Origin: Enterococcus casseliflavus NBRC 100478
GTDB lineage: Bacteria; Bacillota; Bacilli; Lactobacillales; Enterococcaceae
DNA length: 64,000 nucleotides
Direction: 5' to 3'
Assembly (NCBI RefSeq): GCF_001544095.1
Contig: NZ_BCPT01000007.1
Location: 1-64,000, forward strand
Below, piece after piece: positions 8,416 through 20,557 of the stretch (positions within the stretch are counted from its first letter, which is position 1; each line of letters opens with the position of its first letter). The notes below the pieces were generated by a model. The model saw nothing but the letters and a program-made list of their open reading frames with translations. It was not told the origin of the DNA and did not search any database. Made by a program: the position numbers and the translations under genes.

Positions 8416-9291
8416 ATGAAACAAACATTTTCAAAAGATGAGAAGATCTTCAATACTGCCAATGTGATTTTCATGGTGTTCTTCTTAGCCATCATTGCGT
8501 TGCCACTATGGAATATCGTCGCCTTGTCTTTCAATGATGCAACCGATGCCGCAAGAGGGGGGATCTATTTCTGGCCACGGGAATTTTCACTAGAAAGTTA
8601 CTACACCGTTTTTGAAGATTCTGCGATCTATAAAGCCTTTGTCATCTCAGTTGCAAAAACAGTGATTGGTGTTGTTTTGCATACGGCATTGACGGCGATG
8701 GTTGCTTACGGGATGAGTCGTAGAAACTTAATGGGGCGGAAAATCTATATGAACATGGGGATTTTAACGATGTTCGTTTCTGGAGGGATGATTCCTACCT
8801 TTCTCTTATTTAAAGAACTCGGCTTGTTAAATAATTTTTGGGTTTACATCATACCTGTTTTATTTTCTTTTTACGACATGGTGATTTTGATGAATTTTTT
8901 CCGGAGCATTCCATTTTCGCTGGAAGAATCTGCCATGATGGATGGCGCCAATCCTTTTATTATTTTCGTAAAAATCATTTTGCCATTGTCCCTTCCAGTT
9001 TTGGCAACCATCGCATTATTCCACGGCGTCTTTCAGTGGAACGACTACATGACCGCCAATATCTATGTTGATGATCGTAGTTTATATCCTTTACAAATGC
9101 TACTATTTCGGATCGTTTCGGAAAATCTATCGCCTGCAGTAGCAACAGGCACCAATGTGGTCAGAAATACGACTTCTCAGTCATTGCAATTAGCAACCAT
9201 GGTGGTAACGACGGTTCCTGTCGTCGTGATCTATCCATTTTTACAAAAGTACTTTATTCAAGGGATGACTCTTGGATCAGTAAAAGAATAG
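8416..9291 (+). CDS. ABC sugar importer permease, LplC/YtcP type
   Basis: A 291-residue partner permease with six predicted helices and the EAA-loop sequence LEESAMMDGANPFIIFVKIILPLSLP. The C-terminal PFLQKYFIQGMTLGSVKE is characteristic of LplC/YtcP proteins. It follows the first permease after 12 bases, with GAGGAGGG as ribosome binding site. Confidence 0.9.
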   Translation: MKQTFSKDEKIFNTANVIFMVFFLAIIALPLWNIVALSFNDATDAARGGIYFWPREFSLESYYTVFEDSAIYKAFVISVAKTVIGVVLHTALTAMVAYGMSRRNLMGRKIYMNMGILTMFVSGGMIPTFLLFKELGLLNNFWVYIIPVLFSFYDMVILMNFFRSIPFSLEESAMMDGANPFIIFVKIILPLSLPVLATIALFHGVFQWNDYMTANIYVDDRSLYPLQMLLFRIVSENLSPAVATGTNVVRNTTSQSLQLATMVVTTVPVVVIYPFLQKYFIQGMTLGSVKE

Positions 9292-9309
9292 ACAAAAGGA
9301 GAGAAAAAA

Positions 9310-10953
9310 ATGAAAGCAAGCAAATTATTCTTAGGAATCGGTCTCGTATGTACATCAGTCGTGGTATTAGGCGCCTGTGGTAATTCCAACAGCGAGTCAA
9401 AAGGGGCTGCTGTAGTAGAAGATCTGCCAGAAGCTCGCTTTGAAGCAGACAAAGATACCCCAAGCTGGCAAAAAGACACTGACCATGAAGCGACCTTGAA
9501 GTGGTATGTCAACTTTGATTGGTATGCTCAGCCAGGGTGGGGAAAAGATACTGTGACGCGAAAAATCAAAGAAGATATGAATATCAATGTCGAATTTATT
9601 TCAGGGAATGATGAGAACCTTAACACGATGTTAGCTGGAGGCGATCTGCCAGATATCATGACCTTCGATAAAAATCTATCTGCTGCCAACGAAGCGACGA
9701 AATTTGCTTTACCACTGAATCTTTTGGCAGAAAAATACGATCCTTATTTCCTAGAACATGCAGCGAAGCCTGAATCTGTTCAATGGTTTACTTTAGAAGA
9801 TGGCAATATCTATGGATACCCAAGCTTTTCAACGACTGCGCAAGATTATGAGGACGGCAATGTAGTGGGAGATCAAGTCTTCATTGTCCGCAAAGATATT
9901 TACGAAGCATTGGGTGAACCTGATATGTCGACGCCCGAAGGATTTTTAGATGCGTTAAAACGGGCAAAAGAAGCATTTCCGACAGCAGATGATGGTGCTG
10001 CATTAGTCCCATTTGCTTCGACTGCATTAGATATTTCCAATGGCGGGGATGGCGCTTATGGTGGTACTTTGCAAGATTTTCTAAGCATTGCACCCAGTGT
10101 TGATGGGCAATTCAATGATCGAGACGCTGATGAGGAGTATATCACGTGGATCGAGACTTTTAGAAAAGCTTACAATGAAGGATACATTACCAACGACCAA
10201 TTTTCAGACAATGACAACACGATGAAAGAAAAACTAGGGCAGGGCCGTTACTTTGCTTACTTGCATACAAACACGAAAGGACTCAATGAGTTCATGTCAG
10301 ACAATAATGCCCGTAATCCTGAACAAACCTATATTGCCGTCGATGGGCCGAAGAATTCGAATGGCGATGATTCCACTTTTACTGGCGGAAATATTGGTGG
10401 ATGGACACAAACCTTTATCACGACGTCGACAAAAGAACCCCAAAAAGCCATGGAGCTTTTGACCTATTTGGCAAGTGAATATGGCACGATGGTCACGACC
10501 TTTGGGATTGAAGGGGAAACATACAACCTCGTAGATGGCGTGGTTGAATACTCAGAGGAAACAGAGGCCTTACGAAATTCGGACATAGCTCGTTTTGACA
10601 AGGAAGTTGGGCTAGGTTCTTATTGGTTTGTTGGGAATGACAATTATGCTATCCAAATGGGACAAAAACCAGCTACATCGATTCGTCAGATGGTGGAATG
10701 GTCTCAAGATAAGTTAGCACCACGTTTTGAGATCGAAGACATTGATCCTCGCACCGGTTCTGAAGCAAGAAACCTCACTTCCATCAACACAGCAAGAGTG
10801 CAAGCGTTGGTCAACTTTATTCAAGCAGACTCTGAAGAAGCGGGACGTCAGATTTGGGAAGACTACTTACAAGAACGAGAAAACAATGGGTGGTCAGCAA
10901 TCGTTGATTACCGAAATGAGAAAATCGCTGAAAATATTGAAAAACTAAACTAA
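9310..10953 (+). CDS. Sugar-binding lipoprotein of the ABC importer (LplA/YtcQ type)
   Basis: A 547-residue extracellular solute-binding lipoprotein. The signal peptide ends in lipobox LGAC, with lipidated Cys23. The long bilobal fold and aromatic-rich early segment (WYVNFDWYAQPGWGKDTV) match LplA/YtcQ-type proteins that bind oligosaccharides. It is the third component of the importer encoded just upstream (18-base gap, GGAGAG site). The ligand is inferred to be a beta-linked glucoside from the GH3 and ROK genes. Confidence 0.9.
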   Translation: MKASKLFLGIGLVCTSVVVLGACGNSNSESKGAAVVEDLPEARFEADKDTPSWQKDTDHEATLKWYVNFDWYAQPGWGKDTVTRKIKEDMNINVEFISGNDENLNTMLAGGDLPDIMTFDKNLSAANEATKFALPLNLLAEKYDPYFLEHAAKPESVQWFTLEDGNIYGYPSFSTTAQDYEDGNVVGDQVFIVRKDIYEALGEPDMSTPEGFLDALKRAKEAFPTADDGAALVPFASTALDISNGGDGAYGGTLQDFLSIAPSVDGQFNDRDADEEYITWIETFRKAYNEGYITNDQFSDNDNTMKEKLGQGRYFAYLHTNTKGLNEFMSDNNARNPEQTYIAVDGPKNSNGDDSTFTGGNIGGWTQTFITTSTKEPQKAMELLTYLASEYGTMVTTFGIEGETYNLVDGVVEYSEETEALRNSDIARFDKEVGLGSYWFVGNDNYAIQMGQKPATSIRQMVEWSQDKLAPRFEIEDIDPRTGSEARNLTSINTARVQALVNFIQADSEEAGRQIWEDYLQERENNGWSAIVDYRNEKIAENIEKLN

Positions 10954-10966
10954 AGGTGTGTGTGTG

Positions 10967-11545
10967 ATGTTTGCTTTAGAGAGTCGTTTTTATCGTCTTT
11001 GCGAAGTTATTTTTCGTATGCTGGTTTTGAATCTCTTGTTTTTGGTGGTGTCGTTTCCGATCATCACGTTTCCTGCAGCTATGCGAGCGGTCGTAGATGC
11101 TTATGAACATCCTGAAGCAAAACTGCTACGCCCCTTCTTGAAAAACAGCAAAAACGCATTGTTGAAGACCCTACCATTAGGGGTCTTCAATCTCTTCTCA
11201 TTTTTATGCGGACTCAGCTTGTGGCGTTCTGCTGCTTTGACGAATTCATTGTTTTTCTCTTTTTTGACCATCATTTTTCTTACATTTTTGTTGTCCTACA
11301 ACATTAACCTGTATGTGATGCAATCAAAATTGCAAGATCGGCAAAACCTGTTTGTCCTTTTTCGTAGTAGTTTTTTCTTTACGATGATGCACTACCATAA
11401 AGGGATCGGAATTTTAGTCCTAGCAGCGATCGGCTATTTCTTCACATGGCAATCAGCACCAAGTATCTTCTATCTGTTTTGTCTGTCTGGGCCCTTGTAT
11501 TTTTATCAAAAAGTGTTGCATCTAAACAGAGTGGATCAATCTTGA
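10967..11545 (+). CDS. DUF624 (YesL-like) membrane protein
   Basis: A 192-residue protein with about five hydrophobic segments and an N-terminal pattern (FPIITFPAAMRAVVDAYEH) typical of DUF624/YesL proteins. These often accompany LplABC-type importers, but their role is unknown; a transport accessory is the usual guess. The ATG at 10967 is preferred over the in-frame GTG at 10958 because AAAGGTG (10952-10958) fits it. A second member (32247) sits beside the other importer of this window. Confidence 0.8.
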   Translation: MFALESRFYRLCEVIFRMLVLNLLFLVVSFPIITFPAAMRAVVDAYEHPEAKLLRPFLKNSKNALLKTLPLGVFNLFSFLCGLSLWRSAALTNSLFFSFLTIIFLTFLLSYNINLYVMQSKLQDRQNLFVLFRSSFFFTMMHYHKGIGILVLAAIGYFFTWQSAPSIFYLFCLSGPLYFYQKVLHLNRVDQS

Positions 11546-11559
11546 TTCACTCTGTTTTT
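11526..11559 (+). terminator. Terminator ending the ABC operon
   Basis: A long hairpin ACAGAGTG.../...CACTCTGT overlaps the last codons of the DUF624 gene and is followed by TTTTTG. Confidence 0.88.
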
Positions 11560-11627
11560 GCTTGTATCCGCCACTAGCAAGGAAGTAGACAGGATGAAAC
11601 ATGTTCCAATCTTTGAAACGCATTGAA

Positions 11628-11642
11628 TTGAAAACGTTTGCT
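11628..11642. promoter_or_regulatory. Catabolite-responsive element (cre) before the PTS operon
   Basis: TTGAAAACGTTTGCT matches every fixed position of the cre consensus WTGNAANCGNWNNCW. It lies about 25 bases before a TATAAT box (11667-11672) and 65 bases before the PTS start codon. CcpA control is therefore likely. Confidence 0.7.
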
Positions 11643-11706
11643 ATTCTATTAGTAACAAATGTTTCCTATAATGAACCTACAAATCAACTACAAAGGAGTT
11701 TCCTCA

Positions 11707-14666
<2,960 letters not shown>

Positions 14667-14708
14667 TTTGTTTCACATTTGCGAAACATTCGCTGGTTGG
14701 ATAACTGA

Positions 14709-14743
14709 AAGAGGAAGATTCTCCAAGAATCTTTCTCTTTTTT
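14709..14743 (+). terminator. Terminator after GH4 gene
   Basis: Hairpin GAGGAAGATTCT/AGAATCTTTCTC with loop CCA (one G-T pair) followed by six T residues. Confidence 0.85.
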
Positions 14744-14886
14744 GATTTTTGTTGTGGAAGGATAATTCTCTGAAGAAAATCACCACTAAACGTCTTATCA
14801 ACAAAACGATCAGACAGGTATACTAGAATATGCCACTAACTATGGTAGAATAAAGCTAATTGAATCAGATGAGAGGGAGCAATGCG

Positions 14887-16260
14887 ATGTTTTTAGGGAT
14901 TGATATCGGCACGACAGCCATAAAATTTGGGGTCATTGAAGATCGGAAAATCATTTACTCACAGTCATTACCAATCAAAACCCACAGCCACGGGTTAAAA
15001 CAGACCCAATCAGCGACCCAGATCAGTAGCCAATTGATCAGTGGTGTCACAACGATTCCCGCTCAATTAAAAGCGGCAATCACAGTGATCGGGTTCAGTA
15101 CCGCCATGCACAGTTTGATGCCAGTGGCTGGTGAGACAGCAGAAGAGATTTACATTTGGTCAGACAATCAAGCGAGTCAAACGATGACGGACTATCGTCA
15201 AACGGATCTGGCGGCAACGTTTTATGAAGAGACAGGGACACCGATCCATGCGATGTCTCCCTTTGCGAAACTGGCTTATTTCCAAACAAATGGTTCATAT
15301 TCCAAAGAGACGAAATGGTTTGGCTTAAAAGAACTAGCAATGGCGTTGTTTACCGGACAAGCACGGATCGATTATAGTACCGCATCAGCGACCGGTCTTT
15401 TTTCTTTGAAAGAAAAGCAATGGAGTCAAAAAATTCTCAATTATTTATCCCTTTCAAAAGCCCAATTAGCGCCTTTATGTGCACCGACTGATCGTTTTTT
15501 GATTACCGAGGAGATGGCGCAGCGGTGTGGCTTGAAGCCTGAGGTAGAAGTGATGTGTGGGGCTAGTGATGGGTGTTTAGCAGCATATGCTGGCTATATT
15601 TCTACAGGGATCCGCAACAGCTTGACGATCGGAACCAGTGCGGCGGTTCGTAAAGTAAGCGAGACCACCGTCTTTGATCGCCAAAAACAAAATTTTTGCT
15701 ACTATCTGCAAGATGACCTCTATGTCGTAGGGGCACCTTCGAATAATGGTGGCTGTGTCCTTGCTTGGGCAAAAGAGACCTTATCAGAAGATCCTGATGC
15801 GTTTTATCATTATCTGCCTCAAGTCATGGATGAGTCGCCGATCGGCAGTAACGGCTTACGTTTTTTTCCCTATTTAAACGGGGAGCGGGCACCTTTTTGG
15901 ACAAATGAGATCACAGGCGGCTTTTCTGGCTTGACTTTGAAACACAATCGCTCAGACATGTTGCGGGCAGTCATCGAAGGCATGCTGATGAACATCGATT
16001 TATTAAAGCAAATGGCGCAGTTGGAAGGGGCAGTCACTGTAAGTGGTGGTTTCTTTCAAACAAAACTTTTAGGTCAAATGACCGCGGATGTGTTGGGGCT
16101 GACCTGTTATCTTTCCGATGAAAATGAACCGATATTCGGCTTGTATGATTTATACAAAAGCTCTGTTGTGCGGCAAGATCAGCCAGATGAAAAATTTGTT
16201 CCTGATCCGCAGAACCAAGCGCTCTATCAAGAATTGGCAAAAACCTATTTTCAAGCATAA
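14887..16260 (+). CDS. FGGY-family carbohydrate kinase, gluconokinase-like
   Basis: A 457-residue FGGY kinase. FLGIDIGTTAIKFGV at the start is the phosphate loop; the substrate Asp lies in the GASDG motif, and TIGTSAAVR and VSGGFFQT belong to the ATP domain. The GASDGCLA stretch is typical of gluconokinases (GntK type), although xylulokinases are close relatives. No gluconate permease is adjacent, so the substrate stays open. ATG 14887 follows GAGGGAG; an upstream in-frame ATG at 14860 has no ribosome binding site. A convergent RpiR regulator shares its terminator. Confidence 0.72.
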   Translation: MFLGIDIGTTAIKFGVIEDRKIIYSQSLPIKTHSHGLKQTQSATQISSQLISGVTTIPAQLKAAITVIGFSTAMHSLMPVAGETAEEIYIWSDNQASQTMTDYRQTDLAATFYEETGTPIHAMSPFAKLAYFQTNGSYSKETKWFGLKELAMALFTGQARIDYSTASATGLFSLKEKQWSQKILNYLSLSKAQLAPLCAPTDRFLITEEMAQRCGLKPEVEVMCGASDGCLAAYAGYISTGIRNSLTIGTSAAVRKVSETTVFDRQKQNFCYYLQDDLYVVGAPSNNGGCVLAWAKETLSEDPDAFYHYLPQVMDESPIGSNGLRFFPYLNGERAPFWTNEITGGFSGLTLKHNRSDMLRAVIEGMLMNIDLLKQMAQLEGAVTVSGGFFQTKLLGQMTADVLGLTCYLSDENEPIFGLYDLYKSSVVRQDQPDEKFVPDPQNQALYQELAKTYFQA

Positions 16261-16263
16261 GCA

Positions 16264-16296
16264 AAAACCAGCAATCCACTAGGGTTGCTGGTTTTC
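16264..16296. terminator. Bidirectional terminator between kinase and RpiR genes
   Basis: Stem AAAACCAGCAA/TTGCTGGTTTT with a ten-base loop. A and T runs on the two sides serve both converging genes. Confidence 0.85.
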
Positions 16297-17019
16297 TTTT
16301 TCAACATGGGTAAAAGCGTCGACGATATATTCCATCAATAAGAGCAGTTTACCAAAGAAGCTAGTGTACTGGATGTTTTGGGTGTCGTAGGGACGTTCAT
16401 CGGTCACTTCAAAGGAAAAGGTCGCCAGTTGATTGGCGCGATGATCACCGTTCCCGCAAAACAAAACAGTTGGTATGTGATGTTCATTGGCTAATGCCAT
16501 CTTCTCCAGCACTTTTTGTGTTTCGCCAGATTTAGAGATGGTGATCAGCATACTGATGTTCTCGATGTTGTTACTAATGATCCCACCTGAGTCAGAAGCA
16601 CTGACTAATAAGGTTTTGATGCCGTTGACAAGCATTTTTTTGTGGAGGTATTCTGCCACGATCCCAGAAAAACCTGTTGCATAAATCGTAATAAACTTGT
16701 CCTTATTTCGTCCATAGATTTCTTTGATCGCGTCGATCGTATCTGCAATACTGGCAGCGTCAATTTGGTAATCGATGGCGGCTTCAGTGATCGTCTGATT
16801 TTTCAAGCGATTCTTTAAGAAGTAAAGTAGCTCAAGATAGCCAGAAAAACCCAATTTTTGTGCAAGCCGCACGATGGTTGCGGGAGAAGTATAGATCGCT
16901 TTAGCGATTTCTCTTAAGGGCAGTCCATCGATCGCAGCGGTATTTGCAAGCAAATAATCAAGTATTTGCAGCTCATTGTCAGTCAATTTTTTTCCTTTGA
17001 TCAATACATTTAAGTCCAT
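16279..17019 (-). CDS. RpiR/MurR-family regulator with SIS domain
   Basis: A 246-residue RpiR-type protein: N-terminal helix-turn-helix (about 20-75, with LREIAKAIYTSPATIVRLAQKLGF) followed by a sugar-isomerase (SIS) domain (about 105-235, with TISKSGET) that binds a phosphosugar. The start is ATG at 17019, preceded by AAAGGAG; upstream codons to 17055 are ignored. Convergent with the FGGY kinase and near the PTS/GH4 genes, it may control either. Its end overlaps the shared terminator. Confidence 0.82.
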   Translation of the reverse strand: MDLNVLIKGKKLTDNELQILDYLLANTAAIDGLPLREIAKAIYTSPATIVRLAQKLGFSGYLELLYFLKNRLKNQTITEAAIDYQIDAASIADTIDAIKEIYGRNKDKFITIYATGFSGIVAEYLHKKMLVNGIKTLLVSASDSGGIISNNIENISMLITISKSGETQKVLEKMALANEHHIPTVLFCGNGDHRANQLATFSFEVTDERPYDTQNIQYTSFFGKLLLLMEYIVDAFTHVEKENQQP

Positions 17020-17112
17020 TGTTCGGCACTCCTTTGTCTTGTCTTCATCATACAATGAATAACGACAGAAAGTAAAATGGGAATCGCGTCATGCTGATAT
17101 ATAGGAAAAAGA

Positions 17113-17141
17113 TTGTGCATTTCCTAAAAAGATATTATAAT
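17113..17141 (+). promoter_or_regulatory. Promoter of the IclR (kdgR) gene with KdgR-like half-sites
   Basis: TTGTGC (17113-17118), a 17-base spacer and TATAAT (17136-17141). TAGGAAA (17102-17108) and TTTCCTA (17120-17126) flank the -35, and TTTCTTATATAGAAA (17141-17155) lies at the start region. These arms match the operator at 18002, so autoregulation is likely. Confidence 0.7.
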
Positions 17142-17169
17142 TTCTTATATAGAAAATAAAGGTGGAGAA

Positions 17170-17922
17170 ATGATGACGCAAAAACCATATGGAACCGTAC
17201 TACTAAAAGCAGCAACCATTTTAGATTATCTCGCAGAAGCGCCAAGTAAACCATTGCAAGAAATTTCAGAAGCAACGAAACTGACCCCATCCACAGCTTT
17301 GAAAATATTAGAAACGCTGCAAATGATCGGCTATGTCAAACGCGACAAAGAGAAGAATTATCGCTTAGGGTCTAAGCTGATCAAGTATGCCAATCAAAAC
17401 ATTCAAGAGCTTGATTTAGTGGAAATCAGCTTGCCTTACTTGGAAGCATTGCAGAAAACGGCGGATGAAACGATCCACTTAGGGGTCTTGACTGCCAATG
17501 AGATTCTTTATGTCAATAAATTGGAGCCCCACAATCAAACGATCCGCATGTCTTCAAAAGTAGGGATCACAAGACCATTGTATAGCTCTGCCATGGGGAA
17601 AGCCGTTTTAGCGGAGTTTGATGCCCCTCAAGTGGAAGAATATTTGGCAGCAACGCCTTTAACCGCTTATACGGAAAACACCATTACGAATCAGTTGAAG
17701 TTGAAGAAAGAATTGGAACAGGCAAAAGAAAACCAAGTAGCGTTTGATGATGAAGAAATGGAACAAGAAATCTATTGCATCGGCGCCTCACTGATAAAAG
17801 ATCAGGAGATCGTTGGGGCGTTTTCTATCAGCCTACCGAAATACCGCTTGACCCCAGAATACAAAACGACATTGATCGATGCGATTATTGCGACAAAACA
17901 ACAAATTGAACAAGCATTATAA
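17170..17922 (+). CDS. kdgR: IclR-family regulator, KdgR type
   Basis: A 250-residue IclR protein: winged helix-turn-helix (about 10-75, with LQEISEATKLTPSTALKILETLQMIGYV) and a C-terminal effector domain (SSKVGITRPLYSSAMGKAVLAE). It stands directly before kdgA-kdgK-kduI-kduD, and IclR proteins named KdgR govern such genes in response to 2-keto-3-deoxygluconate. Two tandem ATGs (17170, 17173) follow GGTGGAG; the second has the better spacing. A 15-bp palindrome before kdgA is the likely operator. Confidence 0.85.
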   Translation: MMTQKPYGTVLLKAATILDYLAEAPSKPLQEISEATKLTPSTALKILETLQMIGYVKRDKEKNYRLGSKLIKYANQNIQELDLVEISLPYLEALQKTADETIHLGVLTANEILYVNKLEPHNQTIRMSSKVGITRPLYSSAMGKAVLAEFDAPQVEEYLAATPLTAYTENTITNQLKLKKELEQAKENQVAFDDEEMEQEIYCIGASLIKDQEIVGAFSISLPKYRLTPEYKTTLIDAIIATKQQIEQAL

Positions 17923-17941
17923 ACTTTTTAGTGGAAAGCCC

Positions 17942-17969
17942 TTGCAAATAAAAACGAGAACGGTATAAT
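17942..17969 (+). promoter_or_regulatory. Promoter of kdgA-kdgK-kduI-kduD
   Basis: TTGCAA (17942-17947), a 16-base spacer and TATAAT (17964-17969). The KdgR-like operator begins about 30 bases after the -10. Confidence 0.65.
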
Positions 17970-18001
17970 AAACGTGTAAGTTTCTTTATAATAAATACCA
18001 T

Positions 18002-18016
18002 TTTCCTAATAGGAAA
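18002..18016. promoter_or_regulatory. Putative KdgR (IclR) operator
   Basis: TTTCCTA-A-TAGGAAA, a perfect palindrome with seven-base arms. It lies between the promoter and the kdgA start. Similar arms occur around the regulator's own promoter. Confidence 0.7.
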
Positions 18017-18032
18017 TAAATGGAGGGTCTCA

Positions 18033-18680
18033 ATGAAAAAAGTAGCGAATTTAATGAAACTAAAAGAAAGCGGCGTGATCGCTGTTGTGCGTGGCGCTTC
18101 AAAAGAAGAAGCACTACAAGCAAGTAAAGCGATCGTTGCAGGGGGGATCACTGGCATTGAGTTGACTTTTACAGTGCCTCAAGCGGCGGATGTAATCGCT
18201 GAATTAGTAGCAACCTTCAAAGATAATCCAGAGGTAGTCGTTGGTGCGGGGACCGTTCTTGATGCAGTGACCGCTCGCTTAGCGATCATGGCAGGAGCAC
18301 AATATGTGGTAAGCCCAACCTTTGATCAAGAAACGGCTGAATTATGTAATTTATATCAAATCCCGTATCTGCCTGGTTGCATGACCATTTCAGAAATGAA
18401 GGACGCCTTAAAAGCAGGCGCAGATATCATTAAACTATTCCCGGGTAGTGCGTATGGACCAAGTATCATCTCGGCCTTCAAAGCGCCATTGCCACAATTA
18501 AACATTATGCCGACCGGTGGTGTCAGCTTAGACAACATGCAAGAATGGTTTGCGGCGGGTGTCGTAGCCGTTGGTGTAGGGGGGAATTTGTTAGCGCCAG
18601 CAGCAAGTGGGGATTTTGACAAAGTAACAGAAGTAGCGAAACAATATGCGGCAAAATTAAAAGAGATTCGAGGAAAGTAA
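18033..18680 (+). CDS. kdgA: 2-keto-3-deoxy-6-phosphogluconate aldolase
   Basis: A 215-residue KDPG aldolase with the full family pattern: early Glu in GIELTFTVP, VVGAGTV, and the Schiff-base lysine Lys134 in IIKLFPGS, with PTGGVSLDN later. It cleaves KDPG to pyruvate and glyceraldehyde-3-phosphate, the last step of uronate breakdown. GGAGGG precedes the ATG. The kdgK gene begins one base after its stop. Confidence 0.95.
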   Translation: MKKVANLMKLKESGVIAVVRGASKEEALQASKAIVAGGITGIELTFTVPQAADVIAELVATFKDNPEVVVGAGTVLDAVTARLAIMAGAQYVVSPTFDQETAELCNLYQIPYLPGCMTISEMKDALKAGADIIKLFPGSAYGPSIISAFKAPLPQLNIMPTGGVSLDNMQEWFAAGVVAVGVGGNLLAPAASGDFDKVTEVAKQYAAKLKEIRGK

Positions 18681-18681
18681 G

Positions 18682-19680
18682 ATGGCAAACATTCTGACAC
18701 TAGGAGAAATCATGTTGCGTCTATCGACAACGTTAGGCGAACGAATCGCCCATAGTTCGACGTTTGCTGCCCATTATGGCGGTGGGGAAGCCAATGTTGC
18801 GATCTCCTTAGCAAATTTTGGTCATCGCGTTTCTTTTGCTAGTAAAGTGCCTGAGAATGCTTTAGGAGATGCCGTTTTTCATCATTTACGAAGCTATGGC
18901 GTCGATTGTCGCCACTTGCTTCGTGGCGGTTCCCGACTAGGTACTTACTATATTGAAACCGGTATCGGGGAACGAGCAGCGCGAGTGGTTTATGATCGCG
19001 CAGGCTCTAGCTTTGCTCAAATGAAAGAAAATGAGTGGCAATCTGACCTTTTTGATGGGGTTGACATTGTTCACCTTTCAGGGATCACGCCAGCTCTTTC
19101 AACGACTTGGCAGACACTTTTGCTGACGTTGATCAAAGAAGCGAAAGCAGCTGGTTGTAAAATCAGTTTCGATATCAATTATCGTGGAAAACTGTGGACG
19201 ACCGCTGAAGCGCGCGTCTTTTTGCAAGAAGTGCTCCCTTATGTCGATTATTGCTCGGCAGGACAGTTAGATGCCCAAGTCTTTATGGATGTATCAGCTC
19301 CAACAGAGGAAGTCGAAGATGACTACTATTATCAAGAAATGCATCGGAAATATCCAAATATCCAGCTCTTTTATTCAACTAGTCGTCAGGTGCTCTCAGC
19401 AAGTCACAATCAATTGACAGGAAGCCTATGGCACAACGGCAATTATGTCGTTTCTGCTACCCATGAGATCAATCCCATCGTTGATCGCGTCGGAGGCGGC
19501 GATGCCTTTTCAGCTGGTGTCCTACATGGTCTTGTCACGAAGAAACAAGACCAAGAAATCATTGATTTTGCCACTGCAGCATCTGCTTTGAAACATACGA
19601 TCCATGGCGACTGTAATCAGTTTAGCGCCAATGAGATACAAGAATTTATTGCAACAGGTTCAGGAAAAATTATCCGATAG
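18682..19680 (+). CDS. kdgK: 2-keto-3-deoxygluconate kinase
   Basis: A 332-residue PfkB-family sugar kinase: N-terminal GGGEANVAISLANFG binding motif and the C-terminal signature DRVGGGDAFSAG with the catalytic aspartate. In this operon it supplies KDPG to KdgA. The start codon follows the kdgA stop by one base, so expression is coupled. Confidence 0.92.
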   Translation: MANILTLGEIMLRLSTTLGERIAHSSTFAAHYGGGEANVAISLANFGHRVSFASKVPENALGDAVFHHLRSYGVDCRHLLRGGSRLGTYYIETGIGERAARVVYDRAGSSFAQMKENEWQSDLFDGVDIVHLSGITPALSTTWQTLLLTLIKEAKAAGCKISFDINYRGKLWTTAEARVFLQEVLPYVDYCSAGQLDAQVFMDVSAPTEEVEDDYYYQEMHRKYPNIQLFYSTSRQVLSASHNQLTGSLWHNGNYVVSATHEINPIVDRVGGGDAFSAGVLHGLVTKKQDQEIIDFATAASALKHTIHGDCNQFSANEIQEFIATGSGKIIR

Positions 19681-19692
19681 GAGGAATAAAAC

Positions 19693-20535
19693 ATGCAACA
19701 CATGGAAACACGCTATACCCATAGTCCACTTGATATTCGTCACTATAGTACCGAGGAATTACGCAGAGAATTTTTGGTAGAGAAAATTTTCACACCAGGA
19801 CAAATCATGCTGACCTATACCCACAATGATCGGATGATCTTTGGCGGAGTGACACCGACAGAAGAAGCGTTAGAAGTGCAATTAAGCAGCGAATTAGGGG
19901 TGGAATACTTCTTAGAACGTCGCGAATTAGGTGTCATCAATATTGGAGGACCTGGTGCGATCACGATCGATGGCCAAAAAGAACCAATGAAAAAACAAGA
20001 CGGCTACTATATCGGCAAGGAAACCAAACAAGTCTTGTTCCACTCAGATGATCCAGCAAATCCAGCGAAATTCTATCTATCTTGCGTGCCAGCACATAAG
20101 AAATACCCAAATTTAAAAATCAGTATCGATCAAGTCACACCAATGGAGACAGGCGAGGGCTTGACATTAAATGAACGGAAAATTTATCAATACATTCACC
20201 CAAATGTTTGTGAAAGCTGTCAATTACAAATGGGGTACACGATCTTAGAACCAGGCAGTGCTTGGAATACGATGCCAAGTCATACCCATGAACGTCGGAT
20301 GGAAGCATATGTGTATTTTGATTTTGCCAACGAAGACACAAAAGTGTTCCATATGATGGGCAAACCAGATGAAACGAAGCATTTAGTCGTTAGTGAAGAA
20401 CAAGCAGTTATTTCTCCAAGCTGGTCGATCCATTCGGGTGTTGGAACCAGTAACTACTCCTTTATCTGGGCAATGTGTGGCGAAAATATCACCTATACCG
20501 ACATGGATATGGTGGCAATGGACGACTTAAAATAA
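19693..20535 (+). CDS. kduI: 5-keto-4-deoxyuronate isomerase
   Basis: A 280-residue cupin-fold KduI of normal length. The metal site is visible in MPSHTHERRMEAYVYF. It isomerises 5-dehydro-4-deoxyglucuronate, the product of unsaturated uronide hydrolysis (see GH105 at 33090), to 2,5-diketo-3-deoxygluconate. GGAGGA stands before ATG 19693; a second ATG (19702) is possible. It forms a pair with kduD. Confidence 0.93.
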   Translation: MQHMETRYTHSPLDIRHYSTEELRREFLVEKIFTPGQIMLTYTHNDRMIFGGVTPTEEALEVQLSSELGVEYFLERRELGVINIGGPGAITIDGQKEPMKKQDGYYIGKETKQVLFHSDDPANPAKFYLSCVPAHKKYPNLKISIDQVTPMETGEGLTLNERKIYQYIHPNVCESCQLQMGYTILEPGSAWNTMPSHTHERRMEAYVYFDFANEDTKVFHMMGKPDETKHLVVSEEQAVISPSWSIHSGVGTSNYSFIWAMCGENITYTDMDMVAMDDLK

Positions 20536-20557
20536 AAAGAAAGAGGGTTTATCAATT

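Noticed and set aside
14670-14687. GTTTC-N8-GAAAC inverted repeat after the GH4 gene
   Set aside because: Arms are only five bases, the site lies behind the operon rather than at a promoter, and no matching copy was found.
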